Below, one piece after another: positions 28,444 to 37,090 of a stretch of 64,000 nucleotides of DNA. This DNA is from Galbibacter kalidii (GTDB lineage Bacteria; Bacteroidota; Bacteroidia; Flavobacteriales; Flavobacteriaceae): NCBI RefSeq assembly GCF_026241135.1, contig NZ_JAPFGA010000003.1, positions 186,001-250,000 on the forward strand, given 5' to 3'. A program made the translations under genes and the position numbers. The stretch's first letter is position 1, and every line of letters begins with the position of its first letter. The notes beneath the pieces were generated by a model. The model had not been told where the DNA came from. It did not search any database and worked only from the letters and a program-made list of their open reading frames with translations.

Positions 28444-29496
28444 ATGCTCATCCTCACATTTTCCGTTTTTGGAAATGATGGTGCATATCTGACCCGGGGA
28501 AGCGTGATTTACCCAACTCAGGAGACAAAAATTTCCTTGGAAAAAGAAATACTATCATTCAAAATAAAGGACAGGGTTGCTTATGTTAACATTCAATTTG
28601 AATTCAATAACCCTGAAAACACCGACAGAAAACTCTTGATTGGATTCCAAGCTCCAACTGCTGCAGGCGATGTTTCGGATTCATTGAGCAACCTCAATCA
28701 AATAAATAACTTCACCATTATTCAAAACGGAAAGATCCTTCCATACCAATTGAAAGCTGCCGAATGTGAAGATTGTGAGTTGAAAGACCCGAAAGACTTC
28801 CATTTTTCTCAATCTGAGACAGGTATTTTTGTCTTCCTCTTTGAAATCACGTTTAAACCGGGACTGAATCAAATCAACCATAGCTACAATTTTCCGGCAA
28901 GTAGTAATGTTTCATTCGACCGGTTTTATAACTACATCCTCACAACAGGTTCAAAATGGGCCGGTGGAAAAATAAAAGACCTGACAGTCAACATTGACAT
29001 GGGGCAAAATCAATATTTCTACGTCAATGACATTTTCGGTCAGACTGCCGATTGGTCGATAATCGGTTCAGGAAAAGTGATCAATAAAAAATTTAACTAT
29101 ATCGATAATGGCCCGTATAGAATGGTCAGGGTCCTTAGCGGTCAGCTTCAAATTAAGGTGACGGACTTTCAACCAACAAAAAACATTGAGTTTGGAGTGA
29201 TAAGTAAATACGCTTTCTACAGTTCACCGGTTGACTACGGGAAAGCCATGATGGGAGAAATCATTTCAATACGCAACCTGACCTTAGAAACCAATCATTC
29301 TAAAAGCCAACTCAGACTTTTAAGAAATACCATATATGCTCGATATGGATATGATTTCGACAGTCCAGACCTTAAAGAATACTTTTCTCAATTTGCTTGG
29401 TATATGCCTGACCCGAATTTAAAAATGGAGGACATTAAGCTCACCGAAAAAGAGAAAGCGTTTGTGGAAAAAATATTGATGAAAGAAAAAAATTAA
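28444..29496 (+). CDS. Secreted YARHG-domain protein
   Basis: About 350 residues. The N-terminal part is a beta-rich domain resembling the DUF4424 type (NDGAYLTRGSVIYPTQE, KDRVAYVNIQFEFNNP). The C-terminus carries a YARHG domain (LRNTIYARYGYDF then LKEYFSQFAWY and LTEKEKAFVEKI). The ATG at 28444 leaves only a short hydrophobic leader (LILTFSVFGND). The frame stays open upstream through a lysine-containing stretch, so a non-ATG start that gives a full signal peptide is possible. The molecular function of both domains is unknown. It may be co-transcribed with the CHMI-like gene. Confidence 0.75.
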   Translation: MLILTFSVFGNDGAYLTRGSVIYPTQETKISLEKEILSFKIKDRVAYVNIQFEFNNPENTDRKLLIGFQAPTAAGDVSDSLSNLNQINNFTIIQNGKILPYQLKAAECEDCELKDPKDFHFSQSETGIFVFLFEITFKPGLNQINHSYNFPASSNVSFDRFYNYILTTGSKWAGGKIKDLTVNIDMGQNQYFYVNDIFGQTADWSIIGSGKVINKKFNYIDNGPYRMVRVLSGQLQIKVTDFQPTKNIEFGVISKYAFYSSPVDYGKAMMGEIISIRNLTLETNHSKSQLRLLRNTIYARYGYDFDSPDLKEYFSQFAWYMPDPNLKMEDIKLTEKEKAFVEKILMKEKN

Positions 29497-29550
29497 GGTA
29501 TGGGGTGCAGTATTGAGCAGTTTTAAACAGTAATTTTTATGCTGATTATC

Positions 29551-30681
29551 TTATCTCTTCCCATAAGTACGGTTATACCAAACAAAGAATCCCGTAATGG
29601 GAAGACTGGCAATGATAAGACTAACGAAGAAAGCAAGTATTTTCCCGGGAAGTCCCAATATACTCCCTACATGAATGGTGTAATTCATGCTTTTCAACTT
29701 TTCCCCATTGGTTTTCTCTTCATAAGTGAGCTGTTCTATGAGCTCGCCCGATTTTGGATGGTATTGGTAAATATCAACTTGATGTCTTTTGGGATTATTT
29801 CCGTATCGTGTTACTCCCTGAAGTAGGAATGCGGTATTATTTAGGCGTATTTCATAACTATCGGCTTGTTTTTTTTTCTCAGCAAGATCCTGTAATATTA
29901 CATCATAAACGCCTTTTGCTTCTTTTTCAGGTTTACGGTCGACATATTTAGAAACCCTTTTTGGGGAATGTACTCCTCCATTGGCGAGCCAATCCACTCC
30001 GGAACTAAACCCATTGAAGGCCCAAACCAGTCCGGTAAGGGCAATAACAAGTCCGAAACCAAGAATATAAAAACCGAGAATATTGTGAAGGTCATAATTC
30101 TTTCGCTTCCACTTGGTTGTAGGGCGCCAACGAAACCAATAAACTTGTTTGGCAGCAGTCTTATTTTTAGGCCACCATAACACCAATCCGGATAACAGCA
30201 AGCATATAAAAACGACGGTGCTCCAACCTACTATCTGTTTACCAACACTACCCAAAAGAAGATTGTAATGTATAATGACCACAATCCTGAAAAACTCCAT
30301 TTTGGAGTCCTGTACTTTCAATACTTGTCCGTTATAAGGATTGATAAATACCGTCTGGTAATATTGATATATATTGAAATAGTTCCAACCTGACGGATTG
30401 TTCTTGAAGGTCATGAAACGATAGCTCTTGTTAGATTCAGCCGGGACATTGATCACTTTTACAGGTCTGTCTTTCCCCAACGCCTCCTGTGCTATCGGAA
30501 GGAGTTGTTCTAGCTGTAAAGGTTCATTTTGTTGTGGAGCCACATCGTACCATTCTCGATAAAACGCATGTTTTAATTCTTCCTCAAAAACATAAATACA
30601 ACCTGTAATACCCAATATAAACACCACCAGCCCGGAAGCAAGTCCGAGCCAAAGATGGAGTTTTTTAATAAGTTGTTTCAT
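29551..30681 (-). CDS. PepSY-associated transmembrane protein (siderophore utilisation)
   Basis: A 376-residue inner-membrane protein with four main membrane segments, near residues 13-35 (ASGLVVFILGITGCIYVFEEEL), 140-165 (WSTVVFICLLLSGLVLWWP), 200-222 and 345-368. It has a DLHNILGFY-type histidine motif and periplasmic PepSY-like regions. Proteins of this family often accompany TonB siderophore receptors and include ferric-siderophore reductases. It starts 25 bases downstream of the TonB receptor stop and belongs to the same operon. A role in releasing or reducing iron from the imported chelate is inferred. Confidence 0.85.
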   Translation of the reverse strand: MKQLIKKLHLWLGLASGLVVFILGITGCIYVFEEELKHAFYREWYDVAPQQNEPLQLEQLLPIAQEALGKDRPVKVINVPAESNKSYRFMTFKNNPSGWNYFNIYQYYQTVFINPYNGQVLKVQDSKMEFFRIVVIIHYNLLLGSVGKQIVGWSTVVFICLLLSGLVLWWPKNKTAAKQVYWFRWRPTTKWKRKNYDLHNILGFYILGFGLVIALTGLVWAFNGFSSGVDWLANGGVHSPKRVSKYVDRKPEKEAKGVYDVILQDLAEKKKQADSYEIRLNNTAFLLQGVTRYGNNPKRHQVDIYQYHPKSGELIEQLTYEEKTNGEKLKSMNYTIHVGSILGLPGKILAFFVSLIIASLPITGFFVWYNRTYGKR

Positions 30682-30706
30682 TCTTTATTTGAAGTTAACA
30701 AGAAAA

Positions 30707-33016
30707 TCAAAACATAAAAGTAATGTTTCCTGTAACATTTCGGGTAAACTGTTGATTCCCGGATATGTCCCAATATTCTTCATCAGTAATGTTATTGAAT
30801 TTAAGCCCTAATCGCCATTTTCCCGTTTCATAAAATGCTGTAGCGTTAAGCAAATGATAGGACGGTATCACCATTGTGTTACTAGCATTATAGAAAGATT
30901 CATCTACATAATTACCACCAAAGCCTATTCCGATACCTTCGATACTTTTTATCGCCGGAAAGCGATAGCTAACCCAATAATTGACCATATGCTGCGGTGC
31001 TCCTTGAATCAAATTACCTTCGTTGGCGGCCGCACGAATGATTTTGTTTTCATTGAAAGCGTAACCTGTCACAATATTAAGACCTTTGAGCGGATTGGCG
31101 ATCAGTTCAAATTCTACTCCTTTGCTTACCTGTTCACCATCTTGAATAATAAAAAGATCATCACCTGTACGGATTGCATTATCAATCCCAATATGGTAAT
31201 AACTAAGGGTCATATTCAACTTCTTATCCAATAACTCTGTTTTAACCCCTCCTTCAATCTGGTTGGCAAATACAGGATCCGGTGTAAAGGTGCTTCCATC
31301 CGGTTGATCACCGGGAGCTTGGTTTTTAAAGCCACTCATATAATTAACAAAAAGTGACACCTGATCCTTAACCGGCTGATAGATCAGTCCCAATTTTGGA
31401 GAAAGTGAAGTTTGTGCATAGTAGTCCCCTTCTGTACGTTCAAATCTATCCAAACGCAGACTAAGCATGGTAGATAGATTATCTGTCCAATCAATAACGT
31501 CAGACATATATAACCCGAAGGCATTTTGACCAGACATACCACCCCCAACTGTAGCGGGATCTGACAATATCTGATCGACTTCAGTTTTCCCCAAAAGATC
31601 GTAGGGTTGTTGTACAGAAACCACATCAAAATCCTGACTCACTCGGTATGTGGCAGATTCTTTAATATATTCAAAGCTCGCCCCAATCAACATATTGTGT
31701 CGGAAACTCCCGGTTTGAAAAGAACCGTTGAAGTTTTGCTGAAAATTTGCCGAAGTCCTATCCCTTGGACCAAAAAGCCTTACATTTGGAACAAGGGTTT
31801 CCCTATCGATCCAATTATTATAAGGTTGATAACTATGATCTACAAACTCATTGATATGGGAAATGTCAGTGGTAGATGTCCAATTGTCACTCAGTTGGTA
31901 TTGTGCCTTAAAGAAATATTTCATGGCTTCCGATTCACTCAACAGATCGTTCCTATAAAAAGAAGCGTCAAAATCCACCGGAATATCTTCAAAAGAGCCA
32001 AAATCTGCATCGGCGCCGAGAAGTGTAAATGGAGCCTGTGTACCTTTTCCTTTAAAATACTCAAGGTCAAAAAGGAAAGAAAGTTTGTCGTTTACCTGAT
32101 AAAAAAGACTGGGAGCAATTAAAGTCTTTTTCCCTTTTCCATATTCGTTATAACTGTTTTGTTTATGATGAACAGCATTCAACCTGAACAATAAGGATTT
32201 GTCTTCGTTCAGGGGTGTATTGACATCCAAAGTGGTCCTGCTCAGTTCAAAGCTCCCCAAACTATAACTTAGCTGTCCTCCAAATTCAGAATACGGCTTT
32301 TTGGTCACCAAATTCAATGCCCCTCCAAAGGAAGATGCACTCGAACCGAAAAGTGTACCCGACGGTCCTTTGATAAGCTCTATCCTTTCCAGATTAGCTA
32401 TTTCTGTCCCTGTTCTCCACACAGAAGTGGCTAAACCGTTACGGGCATAGCTCCATAACTTAAATCCTCTGGATACTATATTGAACATGCCGGTAACATA
32501 ATCGGCAGGAACAACACCCGGAGCAGAACGTAATGGTTCTTTTATGTCTGTCATGATCTGCTCTTCTATCATTTCTTTACCCACGATACTATACACCTGC
32601 GGATTTTCCAAGTTTTTGAGAGGCATCCGTGCTACGTAGTCCGTTTTTTTATTGGCAAACTTATTGATCCGATCGGAAGTTAAAGTCACTCCTTGCAATG
32701 CTTCTACATTTTCTTCTATGGTTATTTGCCCTAGGTCAATATTATCTCCTGAGACTCTTATCCGCTCGGTATAAGGCTTATACCCTATGGATGTTATCTT
32801 TAAATCGTGTGTGCCGGGCACTATATTAGTTTCAAATTTACCGTTGGCATCGGTTGTTGCTCCGGTGGAGGATCCGTTGAGTAAAATATGGGCAAAGGTC
32901 ACAGGGTCACCTTTTTTATTTATAACAATACCTGTTATTAATGCATTATCCTGTTGTGCTCTTACTTGTGAAAAAACAATCCCCAAGCAAATGAAAAGCA
33001 GAGTTTTCAATTTCAT
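30707..33016 (-). CDS. TonB-dependent siderophore receptor
   Basis: A 769-residue outer-membrane receptor with a signal peptide (LLFICLGIVFSQVRAQQ), a carboxypeptidase-like regulatory domain (about 26-105), a plug (about 125-245) with LRSAPGVVPAD, NIVSRGF and IELIKGPSGTLFG, and a barrel of the siderophore type ending in NVTGNITFMF with terminal Phe. The plug residues are those of FpvA/FhuA-like siderophore receptors rather than SusC. It should import an iron chelate using TonB energy. It forms an operon with the PepSY membrane protein downstream. I could not identify a clear Fur box by eye. Confidence 0.9.
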   Translation of the reverse strand: MKLKTLLFICLGIVFSQVRAQQDNALITGIVINKKGDPVTFAHILLNGSSTGATTDANGKFETNIVPGTHDLKITSIGYKPYTERIRVSGDNIDLGQITIEENVEALQGVTLTSDRINKFANKKTDYVARMPLKNLENPQVYSIVGKEMIEEQIMTDIKEPLRSAPGVVPADYVTGMFNIVSRGFKLWSYARNGLATSVWRTGTEIANLERIELIKGPSGTLFGSSASSFGGALNLVTKKPYSEFGGQLSYSLGSFELSRTTLDVNTPLNEDKSLLFRLNAVHHKQNSYNEYGKGKKTLIAPSLFYQVNDKLSFLFDLEYFKGKGTQAPFTLLGADADFGSFEDIPVDFDASFYRNDLLSESEAMKYFFKAQYQLSDNWTSTTDISHINEFVDHSYQPYNNWIDRETLVPNVRLFGPRDRTSANFQQNFNGSFQTGSFRHNMLIGASFEYIKESATYRVSQDFDVVSVQQPYDLLGKTEVDQILSDPATVGGGMSGQNAFGLYMSDVIDWTDNLSTMLSLRLDRFERTEGDYYAQTSLSPKLGLIYQPVKDQVSLFVNYMSGFKNQAPGDQPDGSTFTPDPVFANQIEGGVKTELLDKKLNMTLSYYHIGIDNAIRTGDDLFIIQDGEQVSKGVEFELIANPLKGLNIVTGYAFNENKIIRAAANEGNLIQGAPQHMVNYWVSYRFPAIKSIEGIGIGFGGNYVDESFYNASNTMVIPSYHLLNATAFYETGKWRLGLKFNNITDEEYWDISGNQQFTRNVTGNITFMF

Positions 33017-33302
33017 TCTAGTTGATTTAGTTATTTATTTTTATTTAGATTAAATATAATTAAAGTACGAAAATATGAAGGAGAGGTTTTAGAAACAAGC
33101 TTTTCAAAGTGATTTTTTATGCTTTTTTTCTACGAAATTGTTTAAAATATATAATGCTTGATAGTATTTATCAGAACCTCAGTAATTTAACTTTAATATA
33201 GAAATACCTGAAAACTGGTCTCAAGACAATGAGATTAATCTACTTAGTGGAAATATCGATAATGAAAAAAGAATTTTATAAAATAACATTGATCAGCAGC
33301 TA

Positions 33303-33680
33303 TCACCTCCTCCCGTAAATTCCGAAATATAAACTCGTGGACATTTTTCGGGCGTTGTTTTTGGCTCTTTCGGCCAGTTCTCCGGCATATAGTTTATCTA
33401 TTGTAGAAAACCACAACTCAATCCATTTCCCAAAATGTTCCATTTCTATGGTATGGTTAAATTTCTTATCAACTTTGACATGGGCTTCATGAGGATTCCC
33501 TTTATAGCGAGCTTTATGAAAAAGATTTGACTCCCAGAAGTCGGTAAGCTTATTCAGATGAGCATCCCAATCTGATATGGTTTCATTAAAAAAAGAACCA
33601 ATGACCTGATGTTGTCGTACTTCCTCATAAAAAGAAGAAACCAGTTTAAAAATATCATCCCGGGTTTGAATATCTCTCAT
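33303..33680 (-). CDS. Group III truncated haemoglobin
   Basis: A 125-residue globin. It shows the group III layout: FKLVSSFYEEVRQHQVIGSFF near the start, WESNLFHKARYKGNP in the middle, and the proximal histidine (His82) in the MEHFGKWIELW motif that defines the family, followed by AERAKNNARKM. Such globins bind oxygen, NO or sulfide-type ligands and are thought to help with redox or NO stress. It is a single gene. Its upstream side carries the 21-bp tandem array at 33805-33950. Confidence 0.92.
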   Translation of the reverse strand: MRDIQTRDDIFKLVSSFYEEVRQHQVIGSFFNETISDWDAHLNKLTDFWESNLFHKARYKGNPHEAHVKVDKKFNHTIEMEHFGKWIELWFSTIDKLYAGELAERAKNNARKMSTSLYFGIYGRR

Positions 33681-33804
33681 TGTGATATTATGATAGTTGT
33701 TATGGAAAGCCTAATCTTGTTTTAAAACAGCAAATATGCAATAATAGTAATTATACTAGCAAACAGGCTAATCAGTAAAGCGTTAAAAATAAATTTTGAC
33801 TTCA

Positions 33805-33950
33805 TATGGGCAAGTACTGTGGCATAAATTAAAATTACTACGCTAGAATGTAAAACTACTATGCCCCAATGTAAAGTTACTTTGTCTTATATTAGAATTA
33901 CTTCACGTCAAAGTAGAATAACGATGATCCAATATTAGAATTACATTACC
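33805..33950. repeat. Seven-unit 21-bp degenerate tandem array
   Basis: Seven consecutive units start at 33805, 33826, 33847, 33868, 33889, 33910 and 33931, each exactly 21 bp except the last (20). The middle TAC is aligned at position 11-13 of units one to five, AAC in unit six and TAC one base later in unit seven. The consensus is close to AATnTARAATTACTnnG. All frames contain stops. Confidence 0.75.
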
Positions 33951-33980
33951 AAAAATCAAAAAAGCCAGTCCGGTTTCTTC

Positions 33981-34481
33981 CTATGCTTTGGTTTTTAACA
34001 ATTCATCCAGACCATCCATAGCAGTGGTAAAGCCTTCTTTGAATCCCATAGCTATGATTTTTTCCAAATCGGAAAGCTCTTTATGTTTGATCAAGATATT
34101 TACCATGGTGGTACCCTCCCCTTCTTTAAAGTCAACATTCCAATTGGAGCGGGGAAATTCATCATTTAGATTTCCGTCCTTATCACAAAAGGCATCCAGG
34201 AATTTAAAATTTGTTTTCGGACTAATGACCGTATAATCCGCTAGCGCCCAATGTTCTTCACCTTCTGGTCCACACATGGCATAGAGTCTTCTGCCTCCTA
34301 CTTTAAACTCCATAGATTTGGTTTTTGAGACCCAAGGCTTAGGTGCCCACCACTGATCGAGCAACTCCTGATCTGTCCATACTTTCCAGACCAGCGAAAG
34401 TCCGGCTCCAAATTCTCTTTTTACTTCTACCGTTTTTGTTTCTTTGTTCACGGTAAACTCAAAACTTAAATTACTTTTCAT
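33981..34481 (-). CDS. AHSA1/SRPBCC domain protein
   Basis: A 166-residue protein of the START-like SRPBCC superfamily, AHSA1 type. Diagnostic blocks are [22 protein letters not shown] near residue 28, [13 protein letters not shown], and the C-terminal amphipathic helix [17 protein letters not shown]. The fold has a deep hydrophobic pocket for a small ligand. It overlaps the end of the ArsR-type regulator gene by 11 bases. This regulator-AHSA1 pairing is very common in bacteria, and the pair is thought to be self-regulated; the ligand is unknown. Confidence 0.9.
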   Translation of the reverse strand: MKSNLSFEFTVNKETKTVEVKREFGAGLSLVWKVWTDQELLDQWWAPKPWVSKTKSMEFKVGGRRLYAMCGPEGEEHWALADYTVISPKTNFKFLDAFCDKDGNLNDEFPRSNWNVDFKEGEGTTMVNILIKHKELSDLEKIIAMGFKEGFTTAMDGLDELLKTKA

Positions 34482-34797
34482 CTTTCTTGTTTTTTATGGT
34501 TAATAATAAATCATCTAATTGACTAAAACGGTTTTCCCAGATCTTTCTGAATTGTTCCAACCATTGGTCTATTTCTTTCATTTTTTCAACTTCCAACTGA
34601 TAATAGATTTCACGACCTTGTTGTTCCTGCTTGATCAATTCACATTCGGATAAAATCCTTAGATGCTTAGAAACTGCCTGTCGGGATATATCGAAGTTCT
34701 TGGCAATGGCATTGGGTGTCATTGCCTGCATTGCAATTAAAGCAATAATGGCTCTTCTTGTTGGATCGGCAATTGCCTGAAATACATCTCTTCTCAT
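34471..34797 (-). CDS. ArsR family transcriptional regulator
   Basis: A 108-residue winged-helix repressor. It begins [16 protein letters not shown] and has the recognition helix in [16 protein letters not shown], followed by the wing ([13 protein letters not shown]). No metal-binding CxC motif is present, so it belongs to the non-metal ArsR group usually paired with AHSA1 proteins. It is translationally coupled to its AHSA1 partner. A promoter and a 42-bp composite palindrome (34811-34852) lie just before the ATG, which fits autorepression. Confidence 0.92.
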   Translation of the reverse strand: MRRDVFQAIADPTRRAIIALIAMQAMTPNAIAKNFDISRQAVSKHLRILSECELIKQEQQGREIYYQLEVEKMKEIDQWLEQFRKIWENRFSQLDDLLLTIKNKKDEK

Positions 34798-34810
34798 TCT
34801 TCTTAATTAT

Positions 34811-34852
34811 GAAACCAATCAGTTGCAAATATATATGCAACTTTTCGGTTTC
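34811..34852. promoter_or_regulatory. Composite palindromic operator of ArsR-AHSA1 operon
   Basis: Perfectly symmetrical layout GAAACC-N5-GTTGCA-N8-TGCAAC-N5-GGTTTC, centred between 34831 and 34832 and beginning 14 bases upstream of the ArsR ATG. It covers the -7 promoter box, so binding there would block transcription. Confidence 0.65.
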
Positions 34853-34857
34853 GCAAA
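34826..34857 (-). promoter_or_regulatory. Promoter of the ArsR-AHSA1 operon
   Basis: On the minus strand TTTG (34857-34854) is followed after 20 bases by TATATTTG (34833-34826), a perfect -7 TAnnTTTG and normal spacing for Bacteroidota. It is 28 bases before the ATG. Confidence 0.65.
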
Positions 34858-34952
34858 TTTATCTGCTCTTTTTTCAAAAATTAACATTGAACTGGCGTTA
34901 AACTAAGAATCAAAAGCCTAACTGGTGGGACTATAGTTTAAACGGATTGCAA

Positions 34953-34973
34953 ACCTGTCTACCGGCAGGTAGA
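34953..34973. repeat. GC-rich palindromic repeat, copy 1
   Basis: ACCTGTCTACCGGCAGGTAGA in an intergenic AT-rich region, with TTGCAA on its left. It belongs to the same family as the copies at 36537, 40726, 42117 and 49233 (core CTRCCGGCAGG). Confidence 0.65.
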
Positions 34974-35062
34974 TCTCGTTACCGAGACCGATTGAGCAAG
35001 TGACTACAAAGAGTATATCGACTTGAAAAAAAGATACATTAAACGAAGCATTGAAAGTTTCG

Positions 35063-35419
35063 TTAACCAGGAAGATTGGCTTGTCCCCAATCTTCCATTT
35101 GGTTTAATATTTCTTTTAGTGATTGGCCAAAAGTGGTTAATTCATATTCTACTTTTGGCGGGAATTGTTCATAATCAATTCGGTTTACCATGCCGTCATT
35201 CACTAATTCCTTTAACTGGGAGGCAAGCATCCTTTCAGAAATACCAACCAATCGTTCCTTTAACTCATTGTACCGGAGCTTTTCCTCATGTAAAAGAAAA
35301 GCGATAATATTTATTTTCCATCGCCCGCCAATTAATGACAAGGTATGTGAAAGACCGCAATGTTCTTTCCAATAAATTTCGTTTATAGTATTTGTTGAAT
35401 TTTCTTTTCGATTACCCAT
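35063..35419 (-). CDS. HxlR family transcriptional regulator
   Basis: A 118-residue winged-helix protein with the HxlR signature: an early Cys (HCGLSHTLSLIGGRWK), LRYNELKERLVGISERMLASQL for the DNA-binding helices, and YEQFPPKVEYELT for the wing. Many HxlR regulators sense reactive electrophiles or oxidants through the N-terminal Cys and control a divergent oxidoreductase. Here a flavin oxidoreductase and a DoxX protein are divergently transcribed 81 bases away, so they are the likely targets. A 9-bp inverted repeat stands in the shared spacer. Confidence 0.92.
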   Translation of the reverse strand: MGNRKENSTNTINEIYWKEHCGLSHTLSLIGGRWKINIIAFLLHEEKLRYNELKERLVGISERMLASQLKELVNDGMVNRIDYEQFPPKVEYELTTFGQSLKEILNQMEDWGQANLPG

Positions 35420-35454
35420 ACTTACTTTTTTATTAGTGTGGTGCCGCTATTTTT

Positions 35455-35482
35455 TACGCAAAAAAATTAGAAGTTTTGCATA
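35455..35482. promoter_or_regulatory. Operator candidate between HxlR and oxidoreductase genes
   Basis: TACGCAAAA-N10-TTTTGCATA, an inverted repeat with 8 of 9 matching positions, 18 bases before the oxidoreductase ATG. Its size and place suit an HxlR dimer. Confidence 0.5.
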
Positions 35483-35500
35483 AATAAATGTACATAAAAA

Positions 35501-36139
35501 ATGAGAAAAGTTTTAATTATCAATTCAAGCGCAAGACTTGAAGGATCAAATAGTCGAGCACTTACAAAGTTATTCGAAGAAACGTGGGCTAAGAATTACC
35601 CCGAAGATGTTTATACCTATCGGGAAGTAGGCTCAACCCCTATTCCGCATATTACCAGTGAGTGGATTACAGCTTACCAAACTAAACCAGAAAACAGAAC
35701 CGGGGAAAACCAGAAACCTTTGGAGCTGAGTAACACGCTTATAAGAGAACTCAAAGAATCGGACATTTATGCAATAGGTGTTCCTATGTATAACTGGTCT
35801 ATTCCGAGTGGATTAAGATCATACATTGATCAGGTAATGAGAATAAACGAAACCTGGAAATTTAGATCAGGAATGCCAGACGGTGATTATGTCGGATTAC
35901 TTGAAAATAAAAAACTGTTCATTTTGTCGAGTAGAGGGGGTAATGGATATGGAGAAGGGGAACTCAATGCCCATATGAACTTTCAAACCAGTTATTTAAA
36001 AATGATTTTTACAGTCATGGGTGTCAAAGACATTGAAATAATTTCTCTCAACTATGAGAGTGATAAGGTATATGGAGAAGGAAATCTTTTTGCCCAAGCC
36101 CAACGTGATGTACATAGCCAAATACAAAAGTTAAAATAA
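35501..36139 (+). CDS. NAD(P)H-dependent FMN oxidoreductase (azoreductase-like)
   Basis: A 212-residue flavodoxin-fold protein. It opens VLIINSSARLEGSNSRAL (phosphate-binding loop for FMN), has the GVPMYNWSIPSGLRSYIDQV block near residue 98 that is typical of AzoR/NAD(P)H:quinone oxidoreductases, and LFILSSRGGNGYG near 145. Such enzymes reduce quinones, azo dyes or electrophiles by two electrons in the cytoplasm. It is divergent from the HxlR regulator and followed after 6 bases by a DoxX-type gene. A detoxification cassette for quinones or electrophiles is inferred. Confidence 0.9.
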   Translation: MRKVLIINSSARLEGSNSRALTKLFEETWAKNYPEDVYTYREVGSTPIPHITSEWITAYQTKPENRTGENQKPLELSNTLIRELKESDIYAIGVPMYNWSIPSGLRSYIDQVMRINETWKFRSGMPDGDYVGLLENKKLFILSSRGGNGYGEGELNAHMNFQTSYLKMIFTVMGVKDIEIISLNYESDKVYGEGNLFAQAQRDVHSQIQKLK

Positions 36140-36145
36140 ATACAA

Positions 36146-36520
36146 ATGAAAACATTTCGAACAATTATTTACTGGTTAAGTTACGCATACTATTTATATG
36201 TATTTGGTTATGCTTCACTTTTCAAGGTTTTTCAGAAACACTCGATGATGGAAAGTATGCTATCTTTAGGTTTTAATAAAACCTGGACTATATTAACAGG
36301 AGTTGGCGAACTAATCGGCGTTATATTACTTGTAATTGGGCTTATTAAGCCCTTATTAAGAAATGTGGGGATTCTATTATTGTTTCCTTTTGCGATTGGA
36401 GCATTTACTGCACACATGGCCCATAATGAATACCATCACTTTTACAATGCATTAATTATGTGTGTGCTTTCGATTGTCTTACTCGTGTTAGACAAAAATT
36501 TTAAGATTCTGATTGAATAA
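36146..36520 (+). CDS. DoxX-like membrane protein
   Basis: A 124-residue protein with four membrane helices (about 8-28, 46-66, 70-90, 98-118). The YVFGYASLFKVFQ and GVGELIGVILLVIGL stretches resemble the DoxX-like family. DoxX-like proteins often sit next to oxidoreductases and HxlR regulators in redox-stress operons; their exact role is not settled. The gene follows the oxidoreductase with 6 bases between, so they are co-transcribed. Confidence 0.85.
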   Translation: MKTFRTIIYWLSYAYYLYVFGYASLFKVFQKHSMMESMLSLGFNKTWTILTGVGELIGVILLVIGLIKPLLRNVGILLLFPFAIGAFTAHMAHNEYHHFYNALIMCVLSIVLLVLDKNFKILIE

Positions 36521-36536
36521 TTCCCAGCTACCACAT

Positions 36537-36563
36537 GCCTACCTATCGGCAGACAGGTTTGCA
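36537..36563. repeat. GC-rich palindromic repeat, copy 2 (inverted relative to copy 1)
   Basis: TGCCTACCTATCGGCAGACA followed by GGTTTGCAA. Its reverse complement matches the copy at 34946-34973 including the flanking TTGCAAACCTGTCT. It lies between two convergent stop codons and, with the outer CCACA/TGTGG arms, can form a hairpin that may serve as a bidirectional terminator. Confidence 0.6.
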
Positions 36564-36578
36564 ACTTGTGGTTATAGC

Positions 36579-36926
36579 CTACTTCATAAAATCCTCCCGA
36601 ATAGGACTAAATACATCCACTAAAACACCTCCTTCTAAACAAACAACCCCGTGTTTTGCATGTGGTGGAATGTAAAAGGTATCTCCTCCGGTTAATGTTT
36701 GGGTTTCTCCGGCTATGGTGACTTCAAATTTTCCGCCGGCTACATAGGTTACTTGAGAGTGGTAATGGTCGTGCAGGGCTCCCACGCCTCCTTTTTCAAA
36801 TTTCACTTTAACGAGCATGATCTTATCATCATAACTCATGATTTGCCGCTGAATACCTTCATCTACTTGTTCCCACAGAGATTCATCACCTTTTGAAAAT
36901 TTTTTACTTGCCCCAAATGACACCAT
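36579..36926 (-). CDS. KdgF-like cupin protein
   Basis: About 115 residues from the ATG at 36926 (an earlier ATG at 36968 adds an unlikely Lys-rich leader). A single cupin barrel with HDHYHSQVTYVAGGKFEVTI (metal-binding His residues) and GDTFYIPPHAKHGVVCLEGG. The opening RQIMSYDDKIMLVKVKFEKG and the end VDVFSPIREDF match KdgF proteins, which linearise unsaturated uronates in pectin and alginate breakdown. No lyase gene is nearby. It adjoins the GH43 end of the large PUL on the same strand and could serve uronate-containing sugars, but that link is inference. Confidence 0.8.
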   Translation of the reverse strand: MVSFGASKKFSKGDESLWEQVDEGIQRQIMSYDDKIMLVKVKFEKGGVGALHDHYHSQVTYVAGGKFEVTIAGETQTLTGGDTFYIPPHAKHGVVCLEGGVLVDVFSPIREDFMK

Positions 36927-37090
36927 ATGCTTAGCCTTTTTGTTATTAAATATTGAAGTTATAAACAAAAATAGGCTTTATTGATGAGATGTCTTTATCT
37001 CATTTTATAACAAGGGAATATATACAACAAAAGTCCTGTGTCTGCTATTGCTTAACAAGTTTTTTTATACAAGGGATCTTTTAAAATCTT

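Noticed and set aside
31607-32122. A 171-codon plus-strand frame opposite the siderophore receptor.
   Set aside because: The minus strand encodes a full TonB receptor domain here; the antisense product has no family pattern.
36579-36926. Considered as evidence for a pectin or alginate PUL.
   Set aside because: The cupin looks KdgF-like, but no polysaccharide lyase, KdgA/KdgK or uronate reductase is in the window.
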